Below are positions 34,131 through 42,952 of a stretch of DNA of 64,000 nucleotides, piece by piece (positions within the stretch are counted from its first letter, which is position 1; each line of letters opens with the position of its first letter). Under the pieces are notes generated by a model, which did no database searches, was not told the origin of the DNA, and saw only the letters and a program-made list of their open reading frames with translations. The DNA is from Chryseobacterium lactis. Its GTDB lineage: Bacteria; Bacteroidota; Bacteroidia; Flavobacteriales; Weeksellaceae. A program made the position numbers and the translations under genes. Where the stretch lies: the NCBI RefSeq assembly GCF_003815875.1, contig NZ_CP033924.1, forward strand, positions 4,650,001 through 4,714,000, written 5' to 3'.

Positions 34131-35669
34131 TTGAAAAATTATTCGGCAATATTTCTTCTAGCTATGCTTTCGTCATGTGCATCGATCAGAAAACATAACG
34201 AACAGCGGGCTTCATGTATTCCACCGGAGCAACTTAAAGAGGATATAGATTATGCCTATTTGAAATTACAGCAAATGCACCCTCAGCTGTATTGGTATAT
34301 TCCCAAGCAGGAATTGGACCATAAGTTCGACAGCCTTAAACAGACGATCAACGAACCTCTTACTCCCCTACAGTTTTATTTCAAGCTGCAACCCGTGATT
34401 GCCGGCATCCGTGAAGGACATCTTTCATTGCGGATTCCCCGTAAGAAATTCACCAAAAAGGAAATTAAAAAATTAGAGCATAAAACCGGGCTATTCAGTC
34501 GTTTTGAATATTATATTAATGATGATCATCTGTATATTATTCAAAACAGGGATTCTATTGAAAATATTCAGCCGGGAACAGAGATTCTGTCGATCAACCA
34601 TATTCCGGCCGCAGAATATATCCAAAAATACAGACGACTGATCAGTAGTGATGGATATAATACCACCTTTCAATCTTATTTTTTAAAGGATCTGTTTTTT
34701 AACTTTTATACGGCTGAACATGGACTTTCCGACAGAGCAACGATCGAAACCCTGTATAAAGATGAAAAGAAAACCATTACTCTTAGAAGAGAGCTAAAAT
34801 CTGATACAGATCTTGAAAAGGATAAGGAGATGAAAAAAAGAACTCCTGAAAAGAAGATGAATGATTATGTGGCTGCCAGTAATTCTTATAACCGAAGTTT
34901 CAAATTTCTGGATAAAGACAGTACCATCGCTTATATAAAGGTAAAAAGTTTTTCAAGAGAATATTCGGATGAGTTTTATAAAAAAACATTTTTAAAGATT
35001 AAAAATGCGAAATCTCCATACCTTATTATTGATGTCCGCAACAACTACGGAGGTTCTTTATATGAGATTAATAACCTGTATTCCTATCTGGCCAGTGAGC
35101 CTTTCACTTTAATAAAGCCCTCTCAGGTTACTTCCAGGGATATTCCGTTAAGAACAAATTATTTCAGAAAAAGCACTCCTTTGGAATATGCTTTTAAAAG
35201 CATTGCGTATCCGAGCTATTTCTTTGCCCAGGCCTTCAGTACATACAAGAAAGACGGAAAGGTCTTTTATAAAATGAAGGCAGATAAGCCTACAAAGCCT
35301 AATAAAGAGGCATTCCGTGGAAAAGTTTTTGTTTTGATCAACGGCGGAAGTTTTTCAGCTTCTTCTATTATTACCGCAAAGCTTAAAAATGATAAAAGAG
35401 CAATCCTCGTCGGAGAAGAAACGGGTGGCGCCAACGACGGAACCGTGGCTGGCTTTTATTCTTATCAAAAGCTTCCCAATTCTGAAATAAAATTTCCTAT
35501 CGGACTGCTTCTTGTACAGCCCAATATCAATTTTTCAGATTCCAAGAAAGGAGTCGTTCCTGATGTGATTATCAATGAAAGCATGCAGGATATTATTGAT
35601 AAAAAAGATCCGCAGCTGGAATGGATCAAAAGCGAAATTGCTGTAGAAAAAGAAAATAAAGATTTGTAA
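34131..35669 (+). CDS. S41-family peptidase lipoprotein
   Basis: 512 residues from TTG 34131, the only start that keeps the signal peptide and lipobox (MKNYSAIFLLAMLSSC). Middle: HLYIIQNRDSIENIQPGTEI resembles a PDZ-like region. The S41 core (about 260-490) has FSREYSDEFYKKTFLKIKNA, LIIDVRNNYGGSL, VLINGGSFSASS with the likely nucleophile, and GEETGGANDGT. Carboxyl-terminal-processing proteases of this class degrade envelope proteins. It stands alone, with a strong hairpin after it. Confidence 0.85.
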   Translation: MKNYSAIFLLAMLSSCASIRKHNEQRASCIPPEQLKEDIDYAYLKLQQMHPQLYWYIPKQELDHKFDSLKQTINEPLTPLQFYFKLQPVIAGIREGHLSLRIPRKKFTKKEIKKLEHKTGLFSRFEYYINDDHLYIIQNRDSIENIQPGTEILSINHIPAAEYIQKYRRLISSDGYNTTFQSYFLKDLFFNFYTAEHGLSDRATIETLYKDEKKTITLRRELKSDTDLEKDKEMKKRTPEKKMNDYVAASNSYNRSFKFLDKDSTIAYIKVKSFSREYSDEFYKKTFLKIKNAKSPYLIIDVRNNYGGSLYEINNLYSYLASEPFTLIKPSQVTSRDIPLRTNYFRKSTPLEYAFKSIAYPSYFFAQAFSTYKKDGKVFYKMKADKPTKPNKEAFRGKVFVLINGGSFSASSIITAKLKNDKRAILVGEETGGANDGTVAGFYSYQKLPNSEIKFPIGLLLVQPNINFSDSKKGVVPDVIINESMQDIIDKKDPQLEWIKSEIAVEKENKDL

Positions 35670-35676
35670 TATAAGG

Positions 35677-35705
35677 GTTTCGGCGGGCTTTCAGCCCGCC
35701 GAAAC
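35677..35705 (+). terminator. Perfect 13-bp GC-rich hairpin after the S41 gene
   Basis: GTTTCGGCGGGCT-TTC-AGCCCGCCGAAAC. Same TTC-loop design as the hairpin at 1625-1663. No long T run follows. The rest of the gap to 36011 is AT-rich with nothing recognised. Confidence 0.65.
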
Positions 35706-36011
35706 TATTTCACATCCACTGAATTATTCCTACGATTTATAAAAATAAAAAACCCGACAGAAAATACTGCCAGGCCTCTCATTGTGTTTTTTTTTAAAGT
35801 TATTCAAGCATTACCTTCTCTGGATAATGTTTGAGATGAAATAATTTTTATATGCATTTATTTTAATCGCCAATTAAGGCAGATATACTTACATATTTTC
35901 ACAGTTAGTAGAAAAAAAGTAAAAATGTTACACTTATTAACAAAAAAAATGACAGAAACTTTTCTGTCATAACGATTATTTTTTGAAGCCACATGCTTTT
36001 TATCAAATAAG

Positions 36012-36827
36012 CTAATTTAATCTGTTTAAAGCCTGTTGTAAAGTAATAATATTGATAAAACCTAGCTTTGCACCAATGATAATAATGATCAGCAAAACCA
36101 ATGTCAGAAATAAAATAACGAAGATATACACTGATATAAACCATATAACCGTATTCAAGATATTTCCTTTGATTCCCAGTTTATTGACGAAGAACTTCTG
36201 AGAGCGTTCAAACCATGTTTTTCTCTTTTGGGGTTTGGGTTTTACGTCAATTCCATTCAGCTCATCTACTAATAGAACAATATCATCGATATATTTTCCA
36301 TACATAAAATAGATCCAGTATTTGATAATAAAACAAACCAGCAATAAGGTAATCAAAAGGCTTACGCCGAAAATGGACAGGTTATACTCCATATCAAAAT
36401 GAAAATTGATACTGATAAGGCATAGCAGGAAAGCAAGAGGAATATAGGATATATAATACGAAATGTAAATCTCTTTTGATATTAAAAGCTGAGTTTTAAG
36501 ATTAGACAGATCATAATTGGTATTAATACTATTCCTTTGAAGCAGCCGATATAATTTCAGGAAGCGGGAATAAAAATAGACAATAAAAGCCAATGTCAGA
36601 ATGGTGACAAATATGGCTATTGTTTTAATATTAGAGTCTTTGGATGCAAACGGAAAGCTGGTTAGAAGTAATGGTAATGTAATCACCATCAGCCAGAATT
36701 CTGTTTTCATATTCACTTTCAGCATCTGTAGCGGAGAGTGTATTTCACTTTGTTTTTCTAAAGAAATTTCCGGAGGGTTCTGGCCTGTATCTTTATTCCA
36801 AAGTTCTTTAAAATTGTCTAGTTCCAT
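36012..36827 (-). CDS. Four-helix membrane protein of the second ECF sigma operon
   Basis: 271 residues from ATG 36827 (a GTG at 36830 precedes it). About 35 polar N-terminal residues (MELDNFKELWNKDTGQNPPE) are followed by two pairs of hydrophobic helices (about 42-85 and 125-165) and two more near 215-265. The polar N-terminus with LWN resembles Bacteroidota anti-sigma membrane proteins that hold an ECF factor. It starts 11 bases after the sigma stop, so it is almost certainly co-transcribed. Role inferred. Confidence 0.7.
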   Translation of the reverse strand: MELDNFKELWNKDTGQNPPEISLEKQSEIHSPLQMLKVNMKTEFWLMVITLPLLLTSFPFASKDSNIKTIAIFVTILTLAFIVYFYSRFLKLYRLLQRNSINTNYDLSNLKTQLLISKEIYISYYISYIPLAFLLCLISINFHFDMEYNLSIFGVSLLITLLLVCFIIKYWIYFMYGKYIDDIVLLVDELNGIDVKPKPQKRKTWFERSQKFFVNKLGIKGNILNTVIWFISVYIFVILFLTLVLLIIIIIGAKLGFINIITLQQALNRLN

Positions 36828-36838
36828 CACGAATGTTT

Positions 36839-37348
36839 TTAAATTGAATCTGTTTTTTGTTTTTCAATGATCTCTTTCAGCCTATCTTTTGCTCTTTTCA
36901 ATTTTACTCTGGCATTAACTTCAGTGATTCCCAGCTGGTGGGCAATTTCTTTCCCCGGGAAATCTTCGAGAAAGAAAAATATCAACGCTTTGTCAATGGG
37001 GCTCAATTGGTGGATGGCTTCATACATGAGCTTCATATTCTTATCATCAGTATCATTGTAAGACTCTTGCGGGGAACTCAATCCGTCAATACTCTGATTC
37101 TGTATAAAACTACGTTTTTTTTCACTTCGGAGAAAAACAATTGCAGTGTTTAACGCAGTTCTGTATAACCATGTTGAGAAATCACTTCTCTTTTGGAAAC
37201 CACCATATGATTTCCAGGCCTGGTAAATAATCTCCTGATAGAGATCATTTTGATCGTCTTTGTTATCCATATACATTTTAGAGATCTTGAAAATAACACC
37301 TTTATGTTTCTCAATTTTCTCCAAAAATTCTTTTTCCAGTGAAGACAT
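36839..37348 (-). CDS. ECF-type RNA polymerase sigma factor
   Basis: 169 residues from ATG 37348. Region 2: DLYQEIIYQAWKSYGGFQKR, SDFSTWLYRTALNTAIVFLR. Region 4: IAHQLGITEVNARVKLKRAK. A near-consensus -7 box TAGGTTTA lies at 37361-37368, so a GTG start at 37360 is unlikely. It is the first gene of a two-gene operon with the membrane protein 36012-36827. Confidence 0.88.
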   Translation of the reverse strand: MSSLEKEFLEKIEKHKGVIFKISKMYMDNKDDQNDLYQEIIYQAWKSYGGFQKRSDFSTWLYRTALNTAIVFLRSEKKRSFIQNQSIDGLSSPQESYNDTDDKNMKLMYEAIHQLSPIDKALIFFFLEDFPGKEIAHQLGITEVNARVKLKRAKDRLKEIIEKQKTDSI

Positions 37349-37504
37349 GATTTTATACACTAAACCTAAGTGGCAATTTCACAAAAAACGCCACGATATA
37401 ACACAAAAAACTAAAATTCCAGGCATTAAGTTAAAAAATCCTTAAAAAACAAATGCGTTTATTAAGGATTTTTATTTTATGTTAAATACAGTTTGAGATT
37501 TAGA

Positions 37505-39133
37505 CTAGAAAATATAGTCGGTACTTAGAAAATTGGAGTCATGTTCTCTGACGATGGTATTCAATAATTTTGTATTGGAATCTGTTAGTTTTGCAGCAAC
37601 CAGGGATCTTATTGAGAATGAACGCAGGGCATCAAAAACAGAAAGTGTACCTTCAGCACTATCTTTTCTTCCGGTAAACGGAAAAACATCCGGGCCACGC
37701 TGAGCCTGACAATTGATATTCACACGACTTACCAGATTCACAAACGGATCGATCAGTTGTGCTACTTCTTTCGGATCTTCGCTAAAGATGCTGACCTGCA
37801 TCCCATGGGAAGCATTAACCTGATATTCAATCGGCTCTTCAATATCGTCAAACGGAACTACGGGAATCACAGGTCCAAACTGTTCTTCATGATACAATTT
37901 CATATCACTGTTTACGGGATACACCACTGCAGGAAAAACAAAAGATTCTTCCGTATACCCTCCGCCTTTATTTAAAACTGCAGCTCCTTTCATCACGGCA
38001 TCATCAATACATTCTTTTAAATAAGGAGGTTTATTCACTTCCGGAAGCGGAGTAACCTTAACATCTTTTTCCCATGGTAGTCCTGGTTTTAAAGCAGAAA
38101 CAGCTTCACTCAATTTAGTGGTAAATGCTGCTGCAACTTCTTTTTGAACAAATATCAGCTTTAATGCAGTACAACGCTGTCCGTTAAAAGAAAGAGCTCC
38201 CAGGATACATTCGCTCACTGCGACATCCAGATTGGCATTTTTAGTAACAATAGCTGCATTTTTAGCATCAAGACTTAAAATAGCCCTTAAACGGTTCACT
38301 TTAGGATGCAGCTTTTTCAATCCGTTGGCTACTTTACTGGAGCCGATAAAAGCCAGCACATTCACTTTTCCGCTTTCCATAATCGGAGTAATGATTTCTG
38401 ACCCTTTTCCATATAAAGTATTGACAGTTCCTTTCGGGAAGGCTTCTTTGAAAGCATTTAATAAAGGATAATGTGCCAGCACCCCATGTTTTGGTAGTTT
38501 AAACAAAATGGTATTTCCCATGATTAACGCAGGAATCAGTGTTGTAAAAATTTCATTCAAAGGATAATTGAATGGTCCCATGCTCAAAACCACTCCCAGC
38601 GGAGCTCTTCTGATCTGGGCGATGGTTCCTTCTGCCTCCTGAAACCGGGAAGATTCCCTGTCAAGATCCTTCAAAGCATCAATAGTTTGATTGATATAAT
38701 CTACCGTGCGGTCAAATTCTTTCGTAGAATCGGCCAGTGTCTTTCCTATTTCCCACATCAGAAGCTTAATAACAAGATCTCTTTGCTGGATCATCAGATA
38801 CACGAATTTCTGCATGCATTTAATTCTTCCTTCTACAGACATGGTAGGCCATTCACCAAGGCCATTGTCATAAGCTTTTACACAAGCTTCCAGAACTTCC
38901 ATTGCTTCTTCCGGCCCGATATTCGGGATACTTCCCAGAAGTTTTCTTTCCAATCCGTTTTCAGTGGGAATACAAACCGGAGAATAGATATTTTGGGTTT
39001 CCCCGTGCCATTCTACCAGTTCGCCATTGAGAAGATAGACTTTCTGGTGAATTTCAGGAACTTTATATTCTTCGGGAATGTCATTTTCACTTTTAAAAAT
39101 ATCGTGAATTGAAAAGCTGTTTGCTGAACTCAT
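37505..39133 (-). CDS. gapN: NADP-dependent glyceraldehyde-3-phosphate dehydrogenase (ALDH superfamily)
   Basis: 542 residues, GapN-type aldehyde dehydrogenase: oxidises glyceraldehyde 3-phosphate to 3-phosphoglycerate with NADP and without phosphorylation. The catalytic cysteine is Cys321 in FNGQRC. NADP-binding FKLPKHGVLAHYPLL and FIGSSKVANGL are present. The family general base, 34 residues before the cysteine, falls at Ser287 in LSLDAKN; the closest acid is Asp289. Own gene, no operon partner seen. Confidence 0.85.
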   Translation of the reverse strand: MSSANSFSIHDIFKSENDIPEEYKVPEIHQKVYLLNGELVEWHGETQNIYSPVCIPTENGLERKLLGSIPNIGPEEAMEVLEACVKAYDNGLGEWPTMSVEGRIKCMQKFVYLMIQQRDLVIKLLMWEIGKTLADSTKEFDRTVDYINQTIDALKDLDRESSRFQEAEGTIAQIRRAPLGVVLSMGPFNYPLNEIFTTLIPALIMGNTILFKLPKHGVLAHYPLLNAFKEAFPKGTVNTLYGKGSEIITPIMESGKVNVLAFIGSSKVANGLKKLHPKVNRLRAILSLDAKNAAIVTKNANLDVAVSECILGALSFNGQRCTALKLIFVQKEVAAAFTTKLSEAVSALKPGLPWEKDVKVTPLPEVNKPPYLKECIDDAVMKGAAVLNKGGGYTEESFVFPAVVYPVNSDMKLYHEEQFGPVIPVVPFDDIEEPIEYQVNASHGMQVSIFSEDPKEVAQLIDPFVNLVSRVNINCQAQRGPDVFPFTGRKDSAEGTLSVFDALRSFSIRSLVAAKLTDSNTKLLNTIVREHDSNFLSTDYIF

Positions 39134-39299
39134 ATTTATATCTTTTAATAATTTGAATACGTTTTGAAGAATAAAGTTAGACGTAAAAATTGATTTTAAG
39201 AATAGTGATTCAATAGATTTGCTCTATTTACAAGCTATTTGAATGAAATTTAATCCAGGTAACTGAAAAAATGAATAATTTTGTTAAAAATAAATTTCA

Positions 39300-39875
39300 A
39301 TGTTTTCAAAAATAATACTCAGTACACTTCTCTTTCTGTCAGTTTCCGGTTTTGCTCAAAGTACTAAAGCAACCCCGAACACTGTTTTGATGAAAGGGCA
39401 ACCTGTACGTACTTATTCTAAATTGCCGGCACTTAATAAACCCGCTCCCAAATTTGTACTTACCGATGTTAATATGAATGATCAGAGTCTTGAATCCTAC
39501 AAAGGAAGATATGTGATCCTGAATATCTTTCCGAGCGTAGATACAGGCGTTTGTTCAGCATCTGTACACCATTTCAACGAAGATGCGGCCAATCTTCCTA
39601 ACACGGTGGTTCTTTGTATTTCTAAAGATCTGCCTTTTGCTCAAAAAAGATTTTGTGGCGCTGAAGGTATAGAGAATGTGGTGATGCTTTCAGATTTCCG
39701 TTCTGATTTCGGATGGAATTATGGAGTGGAAATGATTGATTCTCCTATGAAAGGACTTCTCAGCAGAGCTGTTGTCGTGATTGATCCTTCAGGAAATATT
39801 ATCTACGAAGAGCAGGTACCTGATATTTCGCAGGAGCCGAATTATGAAGCGGCGATTAAAGTTGTACGTCATTAA
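39300..39875 (+). CDS. Exported thiol peroxidase paralogue
   Basis: 191 residues with a signal peptide (MFSKIILSTLLFLSVSGFAQ) and a Tpx domain from about 30. Peroxidatic Cys85 in PSVDTGVC and resolving Cys119 in FCGAEGIEN are 34 apart, as in the cytosolic Tpx at 18665-19168. It keeps DLPFAQKRF and MKGLLSRAVVVID and adds a third cysteine (106). Periplasmic peroxide removal is inferred; which reductant serves it is not visible. Confidence 0.85.
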   Translation: MFSKIILSTLLFLSVSGFAQSTKATPNTVLMKGQPVRTYSKLPALNKPAPKFVLTDVNMNDQSLESYKGRYVILNIFPSVDTGVCSASVHHFNEDAANLPNTVVLCISKDLPFAQKRFCGAEGIENVVMLSDFRSDFGWNYGVEMIDSPMKGLLSRAVVVIDPSGNIIYEEQVPDISQEPNYEAAIKVVRH

Positions 39876-39899
39876 GAAAACTCTTTTTTACATAAGAAA

Positions 39900-39933
39900 A
39901 ACCTCTGATAGTCATTATTATCAGAGGTTTTTT
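39900..39933 (+). terminator. Terminator of the exported Tpx gene
   Basis: AACCTCTGATA (39900-39910) pairs perfectly with TATCAGAGGTT (39919-39929), then a T run. Confidence 0.85.
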
Positions 39934-40011
39934 ATTTTATTTGCATCATGACGGAAAACAAATCGGTGAAATTCAAGATATGCTTGAAAATCCGGTTTTA
40001 TTTGAAAAACT

Positions 40012-40788
40012 TTATTCAGAAGCATTTGGAATATGAAAATACCGCGGATCCGGATATTGAAATTCAAAATTCAAATCTGAAATTAATCTGGCAGGCGAAA
40101 TGGTTCTGCCTTCCGCAGTACGATCCCCGGAATAAGGGAGGTCTTTCTGGGCATTGATTACTTCTTCTTTATTAGGATGAACGGGAGCCACCACATTATA
40201 AACTTTGGATTGAGATTGATTATCCAACATTTTTTCAACCACTGAGCAAATATCAGCATAATGAATATGATTAACCAGCATATCCAAATTTGAAATATTA
40301 TAATTCTTTAAAAGCCGCTGATCTCCCATTAATCCAGCCAATCTTAGAATATTGACCTGAGGGAATTTATTTTTTATAACACTTTCACTTGGAACATCAT
40401 CTGCAGATTTGTTGTCTTCAGTAAATTCTTTTTCGTCATTCGGATACACCCCGGTTGAACTCATCAAATAAACCTGACCTTTATAGTCTCCAAGAAAGGT
40501 CAGCAAATTGTGAGCTTTTTCATATAAAGGAATTTCGGTTCCTCTTACCCCTGAAAACGGAACTGTAATAATCACTGCATCTAGTTGTGGTGCGATTTCC
40601 CATTTCGACAAGGTTCCAGTGATATCATGGTCCGGAAAATCAACTTGTGTAACCTGATAACCTTTGTCGGATAAATCTTTTATTTTAGACTCTGTAGTAG
40701 TAGTTGCAAAAATTTCATAACGACCGGATAATCTCTCTGCAATATGACCACCCAACCAGCCACATCCTATTATTCCAATTTTTTTCAT
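40012..40788 (-). CDS. NAD(P)-binding epimerase-like protein
   Basis: 258 residues. An N-terminal Rossmann fold begins KIGIIGCGWLGGHIAERL and continues TTTTESKIKDLS. The middle contains SSTGVYP, the extended-SDR STG...Y pattern, and HIHYADICSVVEKML is typical of the C-terminal substrate region. Similar to YeeZ-type NAD-epimerase-like proteins. The catalytic Lys is not clear, so it may be a non-enzymatic relative. Function unknown. Confidence 0.72.
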   Translation of the reverse strand: MKKIGIIGCGWLGGHIAERLSGRYEIFATTTTESKIKDLSDKGYQVTQVDFPDHDITGTLSKWEIAPQLDAVIITVPFSGVRGTEIPLYEKAHNLLTFLGDYKGQVYLMSSTGVYPNDEKEFTEDNKSADDVPSESVIKNKFPQVNILRLAGLMGDQRLLKNYNISNLDMLVNHIHYADICSVVEKMLDNQSQSKVYNVVAPVHPNKEEVINAQKDLPYSGDRTAEGRTISPARLISDLNFEFQYPDPRYFHIPNASE

Positions 40789-40850
40789 TCTTAAAGGTAT
40801 AAAACTTATCTCAAAATACCAATGATAAGCTGCTATATAGATTCAATATA

Positions 40851-41417
40851 CTACTTTTTACTTTCAATAATAATGATTCCATTTTCCCCCAGCTTTCCAT
40901 AAAGTTTTACCGCCCCTTCACCTGAAAGAACTTTAATACTCCTTACTTTATCACCATCTATTTTTTTCATCTTTTCTTCAGAAATCCTCTTCCCATCAAG
41001 CAATATCACCGGTTGGGTAGATTCTATATCTTCTTTAGTAGGCATTCCCAGCCACATCGTTTTATGTAAGGTTTTATTGATGACCTCAACGCCATCTATC
41101 CCTTTCTTAAAGTCCATTTTTTTGACCTCTTCTCCTTTTAATTCCTGTCCGCTAACTGTTGTTAAGGCACCACCTGCAGCCAATAATCCCAAAGCGATTT
41201 TACCGGTTAACGAGAAATTTAGATTTCTTCCCAACTGATCATTTCTGAATCTCCCGCAAATATTTTCAGCCTGGCCAAGGCTATTGACTAATTCTTCATC
41301 TGAGAAATTGGTAAAATCATAAATCGTTTTAGAACAAACCGCACAAAATTTTCCTTGTTCATCAATCGTCATGTTTCCCCAGTTTTCATGGCAGGGCTTA
41401 GGTATGGTAATTTTCAT
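40851..41417 (-). CDS. Cys-motif protein with TonB plug-like C-terminus
   Basis: 188 residues. The first 55 residues are Cys-rich (KPCHENWGNM, KFCAVCSKTIYDF, then NICGRFRNDQLGR), a pattern seen at the start of many Flavobacteriia proteins of unknown role, with no signal peptide before it. A hydrophobic stretch at about 70-90 (KIALGLLAAGGALTTV) could be a membrane helix. The last 55 residues (ILLDGKRISEEKM, IKVLSGEGAVKLYG, GENGIIIIESKK) look like the plug/carboxypeptidase-regulatory strand set of TonB-dependent proteins. An odd combination. Confidence 0.65.
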   Translation of the reverse strand: MKITIPKPCHENWGNMTIDEQGKFCAVCSKTIYDFTNFSDEELVNSLGQAENICGRFRNDQLGRNLNFSLTGKIALGLLAAGGALTTVSGQELKGEEVKKMDFKKGIDGVEVINKTLHKTMWLGMPTKEDIESTQPVILLDGKRISEEKMKKIDGDKVRSIKVLSGEGAVKLYGKLGENGIIIIESKK

Positions 41418-41504
41418 AGAATGTCTTTTTTATATAAAGATGCAGAAATAATAAAAATGGTTGGAAAAAATCACTAAAAATATTAAGCAGATTTTTATTC
41501 AACC

Positions 41505-42260
41505 CTAAATCAACATCTCTCCATCCCTCAAAACAACAAACTCCTGCCCCACTTCCTCCGAAGTTTCCTTCAACTCATTATCATCAAATACCTGGGGAAT
41601 ATAGAACTTCTCATGCACAAACAAATCATAATGGATGGGAACCAATTTTTTAGCGTGTAGTAAATGCGCTGCTGCAAACGCTTCTTTCAGATTAAGGGAA
41701 GCGGGAACGGGACTGTATTCCAGGCCGATGATTTCAAAGTTTACCACAACTCCGTTTACCGGTAAAAACGCGTAATCAATATGTTCATTTTCTTTTCCAA
41801 GTTTCCAGAACTGATTGTGCCAGATGGTATCACCGCCATGAAAAATTTTGGTCGTTTGATCGTAAACAATCCAGGAAGATTGTATTTCACCGACTCCATC
41901 CATCGCAAATACCGGCTTAAAGGTGATATCGTGTTCAGTGAATGTTTCATTCAAATCCAAAACAATCATTTCAACTCCTTCTATATACTTTTTTACAAAC
42001 GGCTCCAATCCTGAATAAACGATCACTTTGCCGTCCTTTTTTAAGCATTTTTTGATCACACTTTTGTCAAAATGGTCTAAATGTAGATGGGTAAACAAGA
42101 TGTAATCCGCCTGTATATCATCAGAAAACTCGATCAACTGATCTACAGCATCTCCTAGTACAGGTTTATAATAAGAGAAATCTTCTACAGCATCTATCAG
42201 GACTGTTTTATTGTTGGAAACGAGCTTTATTCCTGCCCAGTTTAACTTTTGTATTTCCAT
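41505..42260 (-). CDS. MBL-fold (UlaG-like) hydrolase
   Basis: 251 residues from ATG 42260; a GTG at 42275 precedes it. Metal-binding FTHLHLDHFD, later HGGDTIWHN and PVNGVVVNFEI, then AKKLVPIHYDLF. Cytosolic. The UlaG/YycJ-like branch covers lactonases and lipid-processing enzymes; the substrate is unknown. It follows the third Crp/Fnr-like gene on the same strand by about 136 bases. The 14-base palindrome seen for the other two regulators is not clear here. Confidence 0.78.
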   Translation of the reverse strand: MEIQKLNWAGIKLVSNNKTVLIDAVEDFSYYKPVLGDAVDQLIEFSDDIQADYILFTHLHLDHFDKSVIKKCLKKDGKVIVYSGLEPFVKKYIEGVEMIVLDLNETFTEHDITFKPVFAMDGVGEIQSSWIVYDQTTKIFHGGDTIWHNQFWKLGKENEHIDYAFLPVNGVVVNFEIIGLEYSPVPASLNLKEAFAAAHLLHAKKLVPIHYDLFVHEKFYIPQVFDDNELKETSEEVGQEFVVLRDGEMLI

Positions 42261-42396
42261 AAGTTCTTTTTTCACAAAGGAAAAGACTTACGGAAGGCCA
42301 GTCAATAAACAAAAGTTAATTAATTTAATGATTGGAAGATGGAAATCAGAACCTGGGAGTTAATCAGTAGCTTTTCTCTTCCAGCTTCACACTATT

Positions 42397-42939
42397 TCAA
42401 GAAATTCTCTTTCTGATCCTGCTTAAGGAAATAGGGGTAATTCCAATGTAAGAAGCAAGATATTTGAGTGGAATATTCTGAATATAATGGGGTTTGCTTT
42501 TCAACAAGTATTCATAAAGATCCTGGGGTGTATTTTTAAGCAAAAGCATTTCGCGTTTCATAGCAGCATTGAGTTTTCTGCTTAAATAATAATTTTGAAC
42601 GAAACGACATTCCGGATTAACCGCGAACATTTCTTTGACTTCATCCAGCGTAATTTCCCACGCCAGACCTTTATTTAACGATTCATACACAACTTCAGAC
42701 TCTCTTTCCTCAACAGTAAAAATATCTCCCGGAAAATAAAACTCCGCAGATATTTCAGTGTCAATATCTGAAGTTGTAGTGATATAATATTTACGGACAA
42801 GCCCATCTTCAACGAGATAGGCTTTATTGTCCGAAAATATATTCTTTTTTTGAAATTTAACTTCGACAAATTTTTCCCATACCGGATCATTATCCTCAAC
42901 ATTAAGGTGTGAAAACAGCTGTTTATTAATATTTGCCAA
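42397..42939 (-). CDS. Crp/Fnr-like transcriptional regulator, third copy
   Basis: 180 residues, the same family as the two copies at 13671 and 18007. The beta-roll sensing domain shows DNKAYLVEDGLVRKYYITT, the C-terminal winged helix has IPLKYLASYIGITPISLSRI. It lies 13 bases after the stop of hutU, on the same strand, so it may be read with it, although its role in histidine catabolism is only a guess. Confidence 0.83.
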   Translation of the reverse strand: MANINKQLFSHLNVEDNDPVWEKFVEVKFQKKNIFSDNKAYLVEDGLVRKYYITTTSDIDTEISAEFYFPGDIFTVEERESEVVYESLNKGLAWEITLDEVKEMFAVNPECRFVQNYYLSRKLNAAMKREMLLLKNTPQDLYEYLLKSKPHYIQNIPLKYLASYIGITPISLSRIRKRIS

Positions 42940-42952
42940 CTATATATCTTAT

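Noticed and set aside
42261..42396. A palindrome of the 5-N4-5 type after the third Crp/Fnr-like gene
   Set aside because: Only AT-rich TTAATTAA-like symmetry is found, not at 60 nt from the MBL start and without a -7 box at the matching place; so I did not extend the operator pattern to it.
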